This document shows, piece by piece, positions 1 to 7,482 of a stretch of 16,890 nt of DNA. The notes under the pieces were generated by a model. That model did no database searches. It saw nothing but the letters and a program-made list of their open reading frames with translations, and was not told the origin of the DNA. The position numbers and the translations under genes are program-made. Within the stretch, counting starts at the first letter, position 1; each line of letters opens with the position of its first letter. This DNA comes from CBDTTM01 sp965363355 (GTDB taxonomy: Bacteria; Bacillota; Negativicutes; Selenomonadales; Selenomonadaceae): assembly GCA_965363355.1 (NCBI GenBank), contig CBDTTM010000038.1, positions 1-16,890 on the forward strand. Direction: 5' to 3'.

Positions 1-98
1 CTAGAGTAGCTGAGGGAATGGCCCGATGAAGCTGCGGCAACCATTGAATTTATTCAAACGGTGCCAATTCCTGTAGGCATGGCCTATAAGATGAGAGT
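1..98 (+). promoter_or_regulatory. SAM-I (S-box) riboswitch aptamer, 5' end cut by window edge
   Basis: The conserved S-box core is visible at about 3-42, including the AGAG..GCTGAGGGA start, the TGGCCCGATGAAG segment and GGCAACC. A TTGAA/TTCAA hairpin follows (44-48 with 53-57), then the GGTGCCAATTCC element (60-71). A TAGGC/GCCTA hairpin follows (74-78 with 82-86). The 3' strand of closing helix P1 is about 87-97; its 5' partner lies before base 1, so the aptamer is incomplete here. In this family SAM binding stabilises P1. Its place directly before metK means the enzyme's product would shut off its own gene. The identification rests on sequence and local pairing read by eye. Confidence 0.93.
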
Positions 99-103
99 GT
101 GGG

Positions 104-130
104 AACTCTCTTTTATAGAGAGTTTTTTTT
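104..130 (+). terminator. Riboswitch-controlled intrinsic terminator of metK, with overlapping antiterminator
   Basis: AACTCTCT (104-111) pairs with AGAGAGTT (117-124) around a 5-nt loop and is followed by a run of T (125-130), a classic rho-independent terminator ahead of the metK start. The alternative pairing is GAGAGT (93-98) with ACTCTC (105-110), which would destroy the terminator. GAGAG (93-97) adjoins or forms the 3' side of aptamer helix P1. With SAM bound, P1 should hold this segment and let the terminator form; without SAM the antiterminator should form and metK be transcribed. Confidence 0.88.
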
Positions 131-152
131 ATTTGGCACAAGGAGGTATAAA

Positions 153-1346
153 ATGGATAAGAAACGCGTATTATTTACATCAGAATCAGTAACCGAAGGA
201 CATCCAGATAAAATTGCCGATCAAATTTCAGACAATATATTAGATGCTATTTTGGCGAAAGACCCAATGGGTCGTGTGGCCTGTGAAACATTAATTACAA
301 CCGGACAAGTACATGTTGCCGGTGAAATAACGACGAAATGCTATGTAGACATTCCTAAGATTGTCCGCGATACAGTTCGTAACATTGGCTATACAAGAGC
401 AAAATACGGCTTTGATGCTGATACTTGCGGTGTATCGATTTCAATCGATGAGCAGTCTGCTGACATCGCTATGGGGGTCGACAAGGCTCTCGAAGCTAAA
501 AAAGGCGAAATGAACGATGCGATTGAAGCGATTGGTGCTGGCGATCAGGGGATGATGTTCGGTTTTGCTACGAATGAAACTCCAGAATACATGCCGCTTA
601 CGATTTCGCTTGCGCATAAGTTATCACGACGCCTTGCCGAAGTTCGCAAAAATGGGGAACTCAAGTATTTGCGTCCAGATGGTAAAACGCAGGTTACGGT
701 TGAATATGAAGATGGCAAACCGGTAAGAATCGATACAATTGTTATTTCAACGCAGCATGGTCCAGATGTTGATCTTGCTACCATCGAAAAGGATTTAATG
801 GAACAGGTTATTCGCCCAATCGTTCCAGCAGAATTGTTAGATGAACGTACAAAGTATTTCATCAATCCAACAGGTAAATTCGTTATTGGCGGACCGCAGG
901 GAGATTGCGGACTTACTGGCCGTAAAATCATTGTTGATACGTATGGTGGGATGGCTCGTCATGGTGGCGGAGCATTTTCTGGGAAAGATTCCACGAAAGT
1001 TGACCGTTCGGCCGCGTATGCAGCTCGCTATGTAGCAAAGAACGTCGTTGCCGCAGGCCTTGCAGATAAATGCGAAATACAGCTAGCCTATGCAATCGGT
1101 GTAGCACGGCCGGTATCGATCATGGTTGAAACCTTTGGTACAGGAAAAGTTGCTGAAGAATTGATTGTCGACCTCATCAATAAAAACTTTGATTTGCGTC
1201 CAGCAGGCATCATCAAGACTTTGGATTTGCGTCGTCCGATTTATGCGCAGACAGCAGCTTATGGACATTTTGGTCGTACCGATATTGATTTGCCTTGGGA
1301 ACACACGGATAAGGCGGAAACATTAAGACAGCAAGCTGGTTTATAA
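153..1346 (+). CDS. metK: S-adenosylmethionine synthetase (methionine adenosyltransferase)
   Basis: Makes SAM from methionine and ATP in the cytosol, releasing phosphate and pyrophosphate. The 397-residue length is normal for the family. Visible signatures are GHPDK at 16-20 (substrate/metal-binding His and Asp), GAGDQG at 128-133 and the glycine-rich GGGAFSGKD at 271-279, a family fingerprint. The ATG at 153 is chosen because AAGGAGG (140-146) sits 6 nt before it and the protein begins MDKKRVLFTSES, like known MetK proteins. An in-frame GTG at 99 would start inside the riboswitch expression platform and is not credible. Expression should be controlled by the upstream SAM-I riboswitch. A terminator follows, so metK is probably its own transcription unit. 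Its product feeds the rRNA methyltransferases encoded downstream (rsmB, rlmN). Confidence 0.98.
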   Translation: MDKKRVLFTSESVTEGHPDKIADQISDNILDAILAKDPMGRVACETLITTGQVHVAGEITTKCYVDIPKIVRDTVRNIGYTRAKYGFDADTCGVSISIDEQSADIAMGVDKALEAKKGEMNDAIEAIGAGDQGMMFGFATNETPEYMPLTISLAHKLSRRLAEVRKNGELKYLRPDGKTQVTVEYEDGKPVRIDTIVISTQHGPDVDLATIEKDLMEQVIRPIVPAELLDERTKYFINPTGKFVIGGPQGDCGLTGRKIIVDTYGGMARHGGGAFSGKDSTKVDRSAAYAARYVAKNVVAAGLADKCEIQLAYAIGVARPVSIMVETFGTGKVAEELIVDLINKNFDLRPAGIIKTLDLRRPIYAQTAAYGHFGRTDIDLPWEHTDKAETLRQQAGL

Positions 1347-1363
1347 TTGAATTTGATTCAGTG

Positions 1364-1397
1364 ATTAAAGGGGGGCTCAAAGGAGCCTCCTTTAATT
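1364..1397 (+). terminator. Intrinsic terminator between metK and priA
   Basis: ATTAAAGG followed by GGGGCTC (1364-1378) pairs with GAGCCTCCTTTAAT (1383-1396) around an AAAG loop, with one bulge or mismatch in the G run. The 3' arm is itself T-rich and runs into TTTAT. The position, just after the metK stop, fits a terminator for metK. The U tract is short, so some readthrough into priA is possible. Confidence 0.8.
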
Positions 1398-1439
1398 TAT
1401 CTGATGGACTTATTAAATTTTATGGTGTATGGTGGTTGT

Positions 1440-3866
1440 ATGAGAAAAATAGCGAACGTGTTTGTGAATATTCCAGTTAAAAGCATTGCCAAAGCGTATT
1501 CCTATGAAATTCCAGATAAATTTCATTTCTTGACAGCAGGCTGGCGAGTTTATGTGCCCTTTGGCAAACAGAAGCTGGAAGGGTTTATCGTAGAAATTGT
1601 CGAAACGACTGAAAATCTGCAAACGCAGTTAAAAGAAATCATCGATATTGTGGATCAGGAAGCTTGGTTTACAGATAAAATGATGCAGACGGCAAAATGG
1701 CTGTCTGATTTTTATCTATGCTCTTTTGCCGAAAGCATGCGATTATTTATGCCGGGAAAAAGCGGACTAAAAATAAAAGCAGTGTATAAGGCAGCAGAGC
1801 AAGACCTTGATGAAATGGCAGCATCCTTATTGGCGGTCCATATATATCGAGAAGTCTATGATTTCATAAAAGAAAACGAAGGCGTATCGATTCAAGAGCT
1901 TCGTCAAAAATTTTTGGATAATGCTGCAATTGATGATATCGTGCAGCGGTTTTTACAGTATAAAATCATCTATAAGGATTATACTGCAAAGAAGAACGCT
2001 TCTGTTACGTATGAAAAATACATTCGATTATGTGAAGTTGCAACCGAAGCAGCATTGCTGGAACTAAATCGTCGACCAGCACAGAAACATGTGCTGGAAT
2101 TGTTGTTAGCGCGAAAAGAGCTTAATGCCGCAGAAATAAAGCAAGAGAAAATCTCAGCCCCTGTAATTCAAAGTCTTGTTGAAGCAGGCTGGATCGAACT
2201 AGGAAAGAAACGAATTCTACAGGATAGTTACCAAAATACGCTGGTTTATGGAAAAACAGAGATAACGCTTACAACTGCGCAAGAAAAAGCGGTCGACACA
2301 TTACATGCTGCAATTGAAAAGCAGCAAGAAGGCTTGTTTTTGCTCCATGGCGTGACGGGCAGCGGCAAGACGCAAGTATATATCGAGGCAGCGCGTAAAG
2401 CCAGAGAATTGTCAAAACAGGTAGTTGTCCTCGTTCCGGAAATTGCACTTACGGGTCAACTAGTGAGTTCGTTCAAATACTATTTTGCCCAAGATATCAT
2501 TGTTATGCACAGCCGCTTATCGCTTAGCGAACGCAATGATGCCATTGTCAGGATGCGGCAAAATGAAGTTGGAATCGTGATAGGAGCGCGGTCAGCACTT
2601 TTTATGCCTTTTGATAATATCGGTTTGCTCATTTTAGATGAAGAGCATGACCCATCGTATAAACAAGATGAATCGCCGCGTTATCATGCGCGAGATGTTG
2701 CCAGGAAAATGGCCAAGATACATCAGGCAGTATTGGTTTTAGGCAGTGCGACGCCTTCTATTGAATCGTTCATGCTCGCCCAAAAGAATGTATATCAATT
2801 ATTGTCTTTGCCAGATCGCATCGGAAAAATGCCATTGCCTAAGGTGGATTGCGTGGATATGCGGGCCGAGCTCAAAATGGGAAATCGCAATGTGATTTCT
2901 CGGGCTTTAAAACAGCTTATTGAACAAACGGTAGCCAAAGGTGAGCAAGTAATCATCATGCTCAATCGGCGAGGCTTTTCGACATTTGTCATGTGCCGTT
3001 CCTGCGGCGAAGTAATCAAGTGCCAAGATTGCGGCATGCCGATGGTATATCATAAAAGTGGCAAATTGCAATGCCATCATTGTGATGTCAGCGTCGCAGT
3101 TCCTGATGTATGCCCCAAATGTTCGAGTCGTTATATAAAATATTTCGGCACGGGCACAGAACGGCTGGAACATGAGCTCAAGGAATTATTGCCGGGGGCG
3201 CGCATCATTCGTATGGATAGAGACACGACGAGCCGAAAATTCGCTCACACGCAAATTCTAGAAGAATTTAAGCGAGGCGCATATGATATTTTACTTGGTA
3301 CACAGATGGTGGCAAAAGGCCATGATATACCAAACGTCACAGCTGTCGGCATCATCAGTGCGGATGCAAGCCTTAATGTACCAGATTTTCGCTCAGCGGA
3401 ACGCTGTTTTATGCTCATCACACAGACTGCGGGCCGTGCAGGCAGAGGCAAGCATCCAGGAAAAGTGATTGTGCAGACTTACAATCCTGAACATTATGCT
3501 GTGCAGTGTGGAATATCACAAGATTATGCGGCATTTTATCAAATGGAAGCTTCTTTGCGTCGCCAGTTATTATATCCACCTTATAGCCAGCTGGTTAAGA
3601 TGACTATACAAAATAAAGATGAAGCTAAAGCTTTGCAGATTGCACAGGAGCTAGCAGAGAAATTTCGCCAAGTTTTTATAAACCAAGCAGGCGAGCAGAT
3701 CATTGGGCCGGCACCGGCAATGATTGCTAATTTTCGCGGAGTCTATCGTTTTAATCTTTTGATCAAGACACAGGATTTAACACAGATGCGAGCTTTTTTG
3801 CGCCAAAATGAAATTCATTTGAGAAATGATATCATGGTTGATATTAATCCTTTAAATACATTGTAG
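1440..3866 (+). CDS. priA: Primosomal protein N' (PriA), replication restart helicase
   Basis: A 3'-5' superfamily 2 DNA helicase that recognises abandoned replication forks and reloads the replisome. From the ATG at 1440 it is 808 residues, usual for Firmicute PriA. The N-terminal 3'-end-binding domain starts MRKIANVFVNIPVKS. Walker A is GVTGSGKT (304-311) and Walker B is DEEH (400-403), followed by GSATPS. Eight cysteines in four CxxC pairs (519/522, 528/531, 545/548, 558/561) form the two zinc sites inserted in the second helicase lobe. GTQMVAKGHD and QTAGRAGRG are helicase motifs V and VI. An in-frame ATG at 1404 adds 12 unconserved residues, so 1440 is preferred even though its ribosome site (GGTGGT, 1431-1436) is poor. 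I see no good promoter between the metK terminator and priA. Confidence 0.96.
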   Translation: MRKIANVFVNIPVKSIAKAYSYEIPDKFHFLTAGWRVYVPFGKQKLEGFIVEIVETTENLQTQLKEIIDIVDQEAWFTDKMMQTAKWLSDFYLCSFAESMRLFMPGKSGLKIKAVYKAAEQDLDEMAASLLAVHIYREVYDFIKENEGVSIQELRQKFLDNAAIDDIVQRFLQYKIIYKDYTAKKNASVTYEKYIRLCEVATEAALLELNRRPAQKHVLELLLARKELNAAEIKQEKISAPVIQSLVEAGWIELGKKRILQDSYQNTLVYGKTEITLTTAQEKAVDTLHAAIEKQQEGLFLLHGVTGSGKTQVYIEAARKARELSKQVVVLVPEIALTGQLVSSFKYYFAQDIIVMHSRLSLSERNDAIVRMRQNEVGIVIGARSALFMPFDNIGLLILDEEHDPSYKQDESPRYHARDVARKMAKIHQAVLVLGSATPSIESFMLAQKNVYQLLSLPDRIGKMPLPKVDCVDMRAELKMGNRNVISRALKQLIEQTVAKGEQVIIMLNRRGFSTFVMCRSCGEVIKCQDCGMPMVYHKSGKLQCHHCDVSVAVPDVCPKCSSRYIKYFGTGTERLEHELKELLPGARIIRMDRDTTSRKFAHTQILEEFKRGAYDILLGTQMVAKGHDIPNVTAVGIISADASLNVPDFRSAERCFMLITQTAGRAGRGKHPGKVIVQTYNPEHYAVQCGISQDYAAFYQMEASLRRQLLYPPYSQLVKMTIQNKDEAKALQIAQELAEKFRQVFINQAGEQIIGPAPAMIANFRGVYRFNLLIKTQDLTQMRAFLRQNEIHLRNDIMVDINPLNTL

Positions 3867-3884
3867 GGTGATATAAGGCTTTCA

Positions 3885-3909
3885 TTGGCTTTTTATCGCT
3901 TTGTATGAT
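3885..3909 (+). promoter_or_regulatory. Possible weak promoter for def-fmt and downstream genes
   Basis: The 96-nt gap between priA and def is AT-rich and holds TATGAT at 3904-3909, a good -10 match. The upstream match TTGGCT (3885-3890) is only 13 nt away, too short for a standard sigma-A spacer, and the alternative at 3880-3885 is poor. A -10 driven promoter is possible, but readthrough from priA is equally so. Confidence 0.3.
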
Positions 3910-3962
3910 AAAATTCTAAGGATAGGAATTCAAAGATTGTTCGTTTTTGGGAGGAATAGAAG

Positions 3963-4424
3963 ATGGCTTTGATGGAAATTAAAAAAGCAGGTGCTACGGT
4001 TTTGAAAGAAGTTTGTCAGCCGGTAGAACGGATTGACAATAAGATAAAGCGTCTGCTCGACGATATGGCAGAAACCATGTATAATGCGGAGGGTGTCGGT
4101 CTCGCAGCGCCGCAGGTCGGTTTAGCGATTCGTGTGGTCGTCATCGATGTTGGTGAAGGCTTGATTGAATTGATTAACCCGGTAATCGTTGAAAAAGAAG
4201 GCTGCGTTATCGATACCGAAGGATGCTTGAGCATTCCAAATATTTTTGGTGAAGTGGAACGTGCCGAAAAGGTTACAGTTGAATTTTTTAACCGCCGCGG
4301 GAAAAAGCAGCGCATGACAGGAACGGGCTTATTAGCTCGCTGCTTCCAGCATGAGCTCGATCATTTAGAAGGCGTGTTATTTATTGACCTGGCAAAAACC
4401 ATTAGACAAGGAGAGCGGGCATGA
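3963..4424 (+). CDS. def: Peptide deformylase
   Basis: Removes the N-terminal formyl group from nascent proteins using a metal ion (Fe2+ or Zn2+). All three family motifs are present: GVGLAAPQ (44-51), EGCLS (86-90) and QHELDH (129-134). Metal ligands are C88, H130 and H134; E131 is the catalytic glutamate. At 153 residues it is a compact deformylase. The start is supported by GGGAGG (3949-3954) 8 nt upstream; an ATG three codons later is a weaker alternative. Its stop codon overlaps the fmt start in ATGA, so the enzyme that removes formyl groups is translationally coupled to the one that adds them. Confidence 0.97.
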   Translation: MALMEIKKAGATVLKEVCQPVERIDNKIKRLLDDMAETMYNAEGVGLAAPQVGLAIRVVVIDVGEGLIELINPVIVEKEGCVIDTEGCLSIPNIFGEVERAEKVTVEFFNRRGKKQRMTGTGLLARCFQHELDHLEGVLFIDLAKTIRQGERA

Positions 4425-5356
4425 ATCAATTGAAAGCTATATTTATGGGGACGCCGGATTTTTCGGTCCCGTGTCTGGAAAAGCTGCATAAGCAATGCCA
4501 GGTTGTAGCTGTCATCACACAGCCGGATCGTCCGCGTGGGCGAGGCCAAAAACTGCAGCCATCGCCAGTAAAAGCATTTGCTTTAGAACATGGCTTAGAG
4601 GTATTGCAGCCTGAAAAAATCAAAACGCAGGAATTTGAAAAAATTCTAGCAGCGATGGAACCGGATATCATTGTCGTCGTTGCTTTTGGTCAAATTCTTT
4701 CGCAGTATATCCTGGATATTCCTCGTCTTGGTTGCATAAATGTTCATGCATCTTTGCTGCCACGTTATCGCGGGGCGGCTCCGATTCATTGGTCCATTAT
4801 AAATGGTGAGACGAAAACAGGAGTTACGACGATGTTTATGGATGCTGGCCTTGATACGGGCGATATGATTTTAAAGACGGAAGTCGATATTGATGCAGAA
4901 ATGACAACGGAAGAACTTCATGATGCACTCATGGAGGCTGGTTCGGAACTTTTGATAAAAACAGTTGATCAATTGGCTGCAGGAACAGCAAAAAGAGAAA
5001 AGCAAGATGGCACTTTGTCCAATTATGCACCACTTTTAAAAAAAGCAACGGGAAAAATCGATTGGGATGCATCGGCAAAGCAGATTCACAACTTGGTAAG
5101 AGGGCTTAATTCCTGGCCCGGAGCTTATTGCTTCTTGAAAAATGATAATTTTAAGATTTGGCGTACAGCAGTCAGTCAAGAAGAATATCAGGCAAAACCA
5201 GGAGAAGTGGCAGCTTTTACCGAAAATGGTTTTTTAGTTGGAACAGGGCAAGGGTTATTGGAGATTTTAGAACTGCAGGCACCGAGTAAGAAGAAAATGT
5301 CCGCAAAAAATTATATTTTGGGACATGGACTTCCAATACACACGCAGTTTGAATAG
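4421..5356 (+). CDS. fmt: Methionyl-tRNA formyltransferase
   Basis: Transfers a formyl group from 10-formyltetrahydrofolate to Met-tRNA(fMet), producing the initiator tRNA used in bacterial translation. The 311-residue protein starts with the FMGTPDFSVP signature. The catalytic triad of the formyltransferase fold is visible as N107, H109 (in HASLLPRYRGAAPI) and D145 (in DAGLDTGD), matching N106/H108/D144 of the E. coli enzyme. A C-terminal OB-like tRNA-binding domain follows from about residue 205. The ATG at 4421 overlaps the def stop by 4 nt and has AAGGAG (4408-4413) upstream. The DUF116 gene begins 10 nt after its stop. Confidence 0.97.
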   Translation: MNQLKAIFMGTPDFSVPCLEKLHKQCQVVAVITQPDRPRGRGQKLQPSPVKAFALEHGLEVLQPEKIKTQEFEKILAAMEPDIIVVVAFGQILSQYILDIPRLGCINVHASLLPRYRGAAPIHWSIINGETKTGVTTMFMDAGLDTGDMILKTEVDIDAEMTTEELHDALMEAGSELLIKTVDQLAAGTAKREKQDGTLSNYAPLLKKATGKIDWDASAKQIHNLVRGLNSWPGAYCFLKNDNFKIWRTAVSQEEYQAKPGEVAAFTENGFLVGTGQGLLEILELQAPSKKKMSAKNYILGHGLPIHTQFE

Positions 5357-5366
5357 AGGGATTGGC

Positions 5367-6140
5367 ATGGAAGATATTATGGGACAACCGCGCAAACGAG
5401 TGTTTATTGCGCTTTTGTGTCTTAGTTTGTTCTGCATGGCTGTTTTGAGCTATGCAGTTTGGGAAATCACGTATTTAGGCTTGATGGAGATTTCACAATA
5501 TTTACCGCTTGTACTGGGTTTTGTTTTTGCAGGAGCTTTTTTGCTCGTGAGTTTGGGGATTATCAGTATGGTAGCTGCTATTTGGGGTCTGCCGCCCTTG
5601 CATATTTTTCAGAGACAAACGTATGCGGTAATTAATTTCTTGTTTCCAATAGCGGTTATGCTTGGGAAAGCTTTTGGCTATAACCGCCGTTATATCGAGC
5701 GCTCTTTTATTGCCGTGAGCAACCAAATCATTCATCAGCGGCATCTGCGAGTTCCAGCAGATCGGTTGTTGGTCGTTACACCACATTGCTTGCAACTGGC
5801 CACTTGTCCGCATAAGATAACACGCGACCCCAAAAATTGTCAGCGTTGTGGAGCTTGTAACATCGGTGCACTAGTCGATTTATCAGAAAAAATCGGGTTC
5901 CACTTTTTTGTAGTTACCGGTGGCACTTTGGCCCGTCAAACAGTCAAGAGCATCCGGCCACAGGCAGTTTTGGCAATTGCTTGCGAGCGGGATTTGACGA
6001 GCGGAATTCAAGATGTGTATCCATTGCCTGCCGTTGGTGTGCTGAATATTCGTCCCAATGGACCTTGTTTCAATACCAAAGTTGATATGGAGCTTGTAGA
6101 AAAAGAAATACGAAGTTTTTTGATTGAAAAGGATGATTAA
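5367..6140 (+). CDS. DUF116 family membrane-anchored cysteine-rich protein, function unknown
   Basis: A 257-residue protein whose conserved part I recognise as DUF116; its biochemical role is not known to me. The N-terminus has two hydrophobic segments (about 11-35 and 44-75), predicting a membrane anchor. The rest looks soluble and carries a cysteine group: C141, C147, C158, C161 and C164 (the last three in CxxCxxC), with C206 and C234 further on. This resembles an iron-sulfur or other metal site, which is inference. RPNGPCFNT near the C-terminus is another conserved-looking patch. The ATG at 5367 has AGAGGG (5355-5360) 6 nt before it; an upstream in-frame ATG at 5325 would lie 32 nt inside fmt. 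The gene abuts rsmB, whose ATG follows the stop directly, suggesting one transcript with fmt and rsmB. Confidence 0.85.
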   Translation: MEDIMGQPRKRVFIALLCLSLFCMAVLSYAVWEITYLGLMEISQYLPLVLGFVFAGAFLLVSLGIISMVAAIWGLPPLHIFQRQTYAVINFLFPIAVMLGKAFGYNRRYIERSFIAVSNQIIHQRHLRVPADRLLVVTPHCLQLATCPHKITRDPKNCQRCGACNIGALVDLSEKIGFHFFVVTGGTLARQTVKSIRPQAVLAIACERDLTSGIQDVYPLPAVGVLNIRPNGPCFNTKVDMELVEKEIRSFLIEKDD

Positions 6141-7469
6141 ATGAACGCACGGGAAGTTGCCTTGAAAATATTGAATGCCGTCTATTTAGAGCAAGCTTAT
6201 GCGAATGTGGCTTTGGCTAAAGAATTTCGACGCTTGCACTTAGATGATCAAGATCGGCGGTTTGTGACAGAATTGGTATATGGCACAGTAAAGGCCGGAG
6301 ATACTTTGGATTGGATGCTTAGGCAATATGTCGATCGTCCGGTCAAAAAAATTGCTCCGGTCATTTGCAATATTTTAAGGCTGGGCTTGTACCAGATTTT
6401 TTTCATGGACAAAGTACCGGAATCGGCAGCTTGTAATCAGTCTGTGGAACTCGCTAAAATATATGGACATGCTGGAACCGTTAAATTTGTTAACGCTGTA
6501 CTTCGCAGTGCGGTCAGAGAACCAGCAAAGGTGGAATTTCCGTCGGGAAAAGGGCAGGCAACAAAAAATCTAGCTTTAGCATGCCAGCATCCTGAATGGC
6601 TTGTCAAGCGCTGGATTAAAGAGTTCGGTTATGATTCAGCTGTTCGGCTTTGTCAATTCAATAATACCAATGCGATTTTATCGTTTAGGACAAATACATT
6701 GAAAAACAGTCGTGAATCCCTTGTGGAGTCTCTTGAAAAGGCTGGGGCAAAAACAATGGTATCCGATTGGGCACCAGAAGGCGTATTATGCACAGAACAT
6801 CCATCGCTTGATTCCTTGCTGCCACTGCAAGATGGCCTTTGCCAAGTGCAAGATGAAAGCTCCATGCTGGTTGCACATGTACTTGATCCAAAGCCGGGCG
6901 AATTCATTATCGACACGTGCAGCGCTCCAGGTGGCAAAACGACACATATTGCTGCATTGATGCAAAACCAAGGTCGTATTTTGGCAGGTGATATTTATGA
7001 TCATAAGCTAGAGCGCATCGAAGAAAATGCACAGCGGTTGGGCATAAAGATCATTGAGACAAAACTTTTGGACGCGACAAAAGTGGGGGAAGCTTATTCT
7101 GATTTAGCGGACAGGGTACTTGTTGATGCGCCGTGTTCAGGGTTAGGGGTGCTTAGAAGAAAACCAGATTCGCGTTGGCGAAATAAAGAAGAATTATTAA
7201 AAACATTGCCTTCTTTACAGCTTGAAATACTTAACAGTGCAGCAAAAGCCGTGAAAAAAGGCGGCGTGCTGGTCTACAGTACTTGCACGATTGCAAGAGA
7301 AGAAAATCAAGCTGTCGTTGAGGCGTTTTTAAAAGAAAATAATGAATTCATGCTGGAAAACGCCAGCGATTATTTACCATTTATAAAACGAAAAGAGGCT
7401 ATGTTGCAGCTTTTGCCGCAAGATGACGGTACAGACGGCTTCTTCATTGCACGAATGAAACGAAAGTAA
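6141..7469 (+). CDS. rsmB: 16S rRNA (cytosine-967-C5)-methyltransferase RsmB
   Basis: Methylates C5 of cytosine 967 (E. coli numbering) in 16S rRNA using SAM. The 442-residue protein has the RsmB layout: an N-terminal NusB-like helical RNA-binding domain (about 1-140), then an RsmB/NOP family methyltransferase domain. The SAM site motif DTCSAPGGKT starts at 258. The two m5C cysteines are present: C332 in DAPCSG, used in product release, and C382 in STCT, the nucleophile. The start codon follows the DUF116 stop with no gap and has only a modest ribosome site (AAAAGG), consistent with translational coupling. The NusB-like domain distinguishes it from other m5C rRNA methyltransferases. Confidence 0.95.
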   Translation: MNAREVALKILNAVYLEQAYANVALAKEFRRLHLDDQDRRFVTELVYGTVKAGDTLDWMLRQYVDRPVKKIAPVICNILRLGLYQIFFMDKVPESAACNQSVELAKIYGHAGTVKFVNAVLRSAVREPAKVEFPSGKGQATKNLALACQHPEWLVKRWIKEFGYDSAVRLCQFNNTNAILSFRTNTLKNSRESLVESLEKAGAKTMVSDWAPEGVLCTEHPSLDSLLPLQDGLCQVQDESSMLVAHVLDPKPGEFIIDTCSAPGGKTTHIAALMQNQGRILAGDIYDHKLERIEENAQRLGIKIIETKLLDATKVGEAYSDLADRVLVDAPCSGLGVLRRKPDSRWRNKEELLKTLPSLQLEILNSAAKAVKKGGVLVYSTCTIAREENQAVVEAFLKENNEFMLENASDYLPFIKRKEAMLQLLPQDDGTDGFFIARMKRK

Positions 7470-7482
7470 GGGTGTTGAACTA

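Noticed and set aside
99..152. GTG at 99 as the metK start, adding 18 residues
   Set aside because: It lies within the riboswitch antiterminator/terminator, and the AAGGAGG-ATG at 153 gives the conserved MetK N-terminus.
545..931. Long minus-strand open frames opposite metK, def, rsmB, prkC and others
   Set aside because: All mirror well-supported plus-strand genes, have no recognisable protein character and no plausible ribosome sites.
1342..1347. TATAAT at the metK stop codon as a priA promoter
   Set aside because: No -35 match at the right distance, and transcription would still meet the terminator at 1364-1397.
1404..1439. ATG at 1404 as the priA start
   Set aside because: The extra 12 residues do not resemble PriA, and the nearest good ribosome-site letters are 18 nt upstream inside the terminator hairpin.
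3912..3930. Small hairpin (AATTCTA with TAGGAATT) in the def leader as a regulator or terminator
   Set aside because: Short, bulged, AT-rich stem with no U tract or known motif; likely chance.
5325..5366. ATG at 5325 as the DUF116 start
   Set aside because: It is inside the end of fmt; the ATG at 5367 has a ribosome site and leads straight into the membrane segment.
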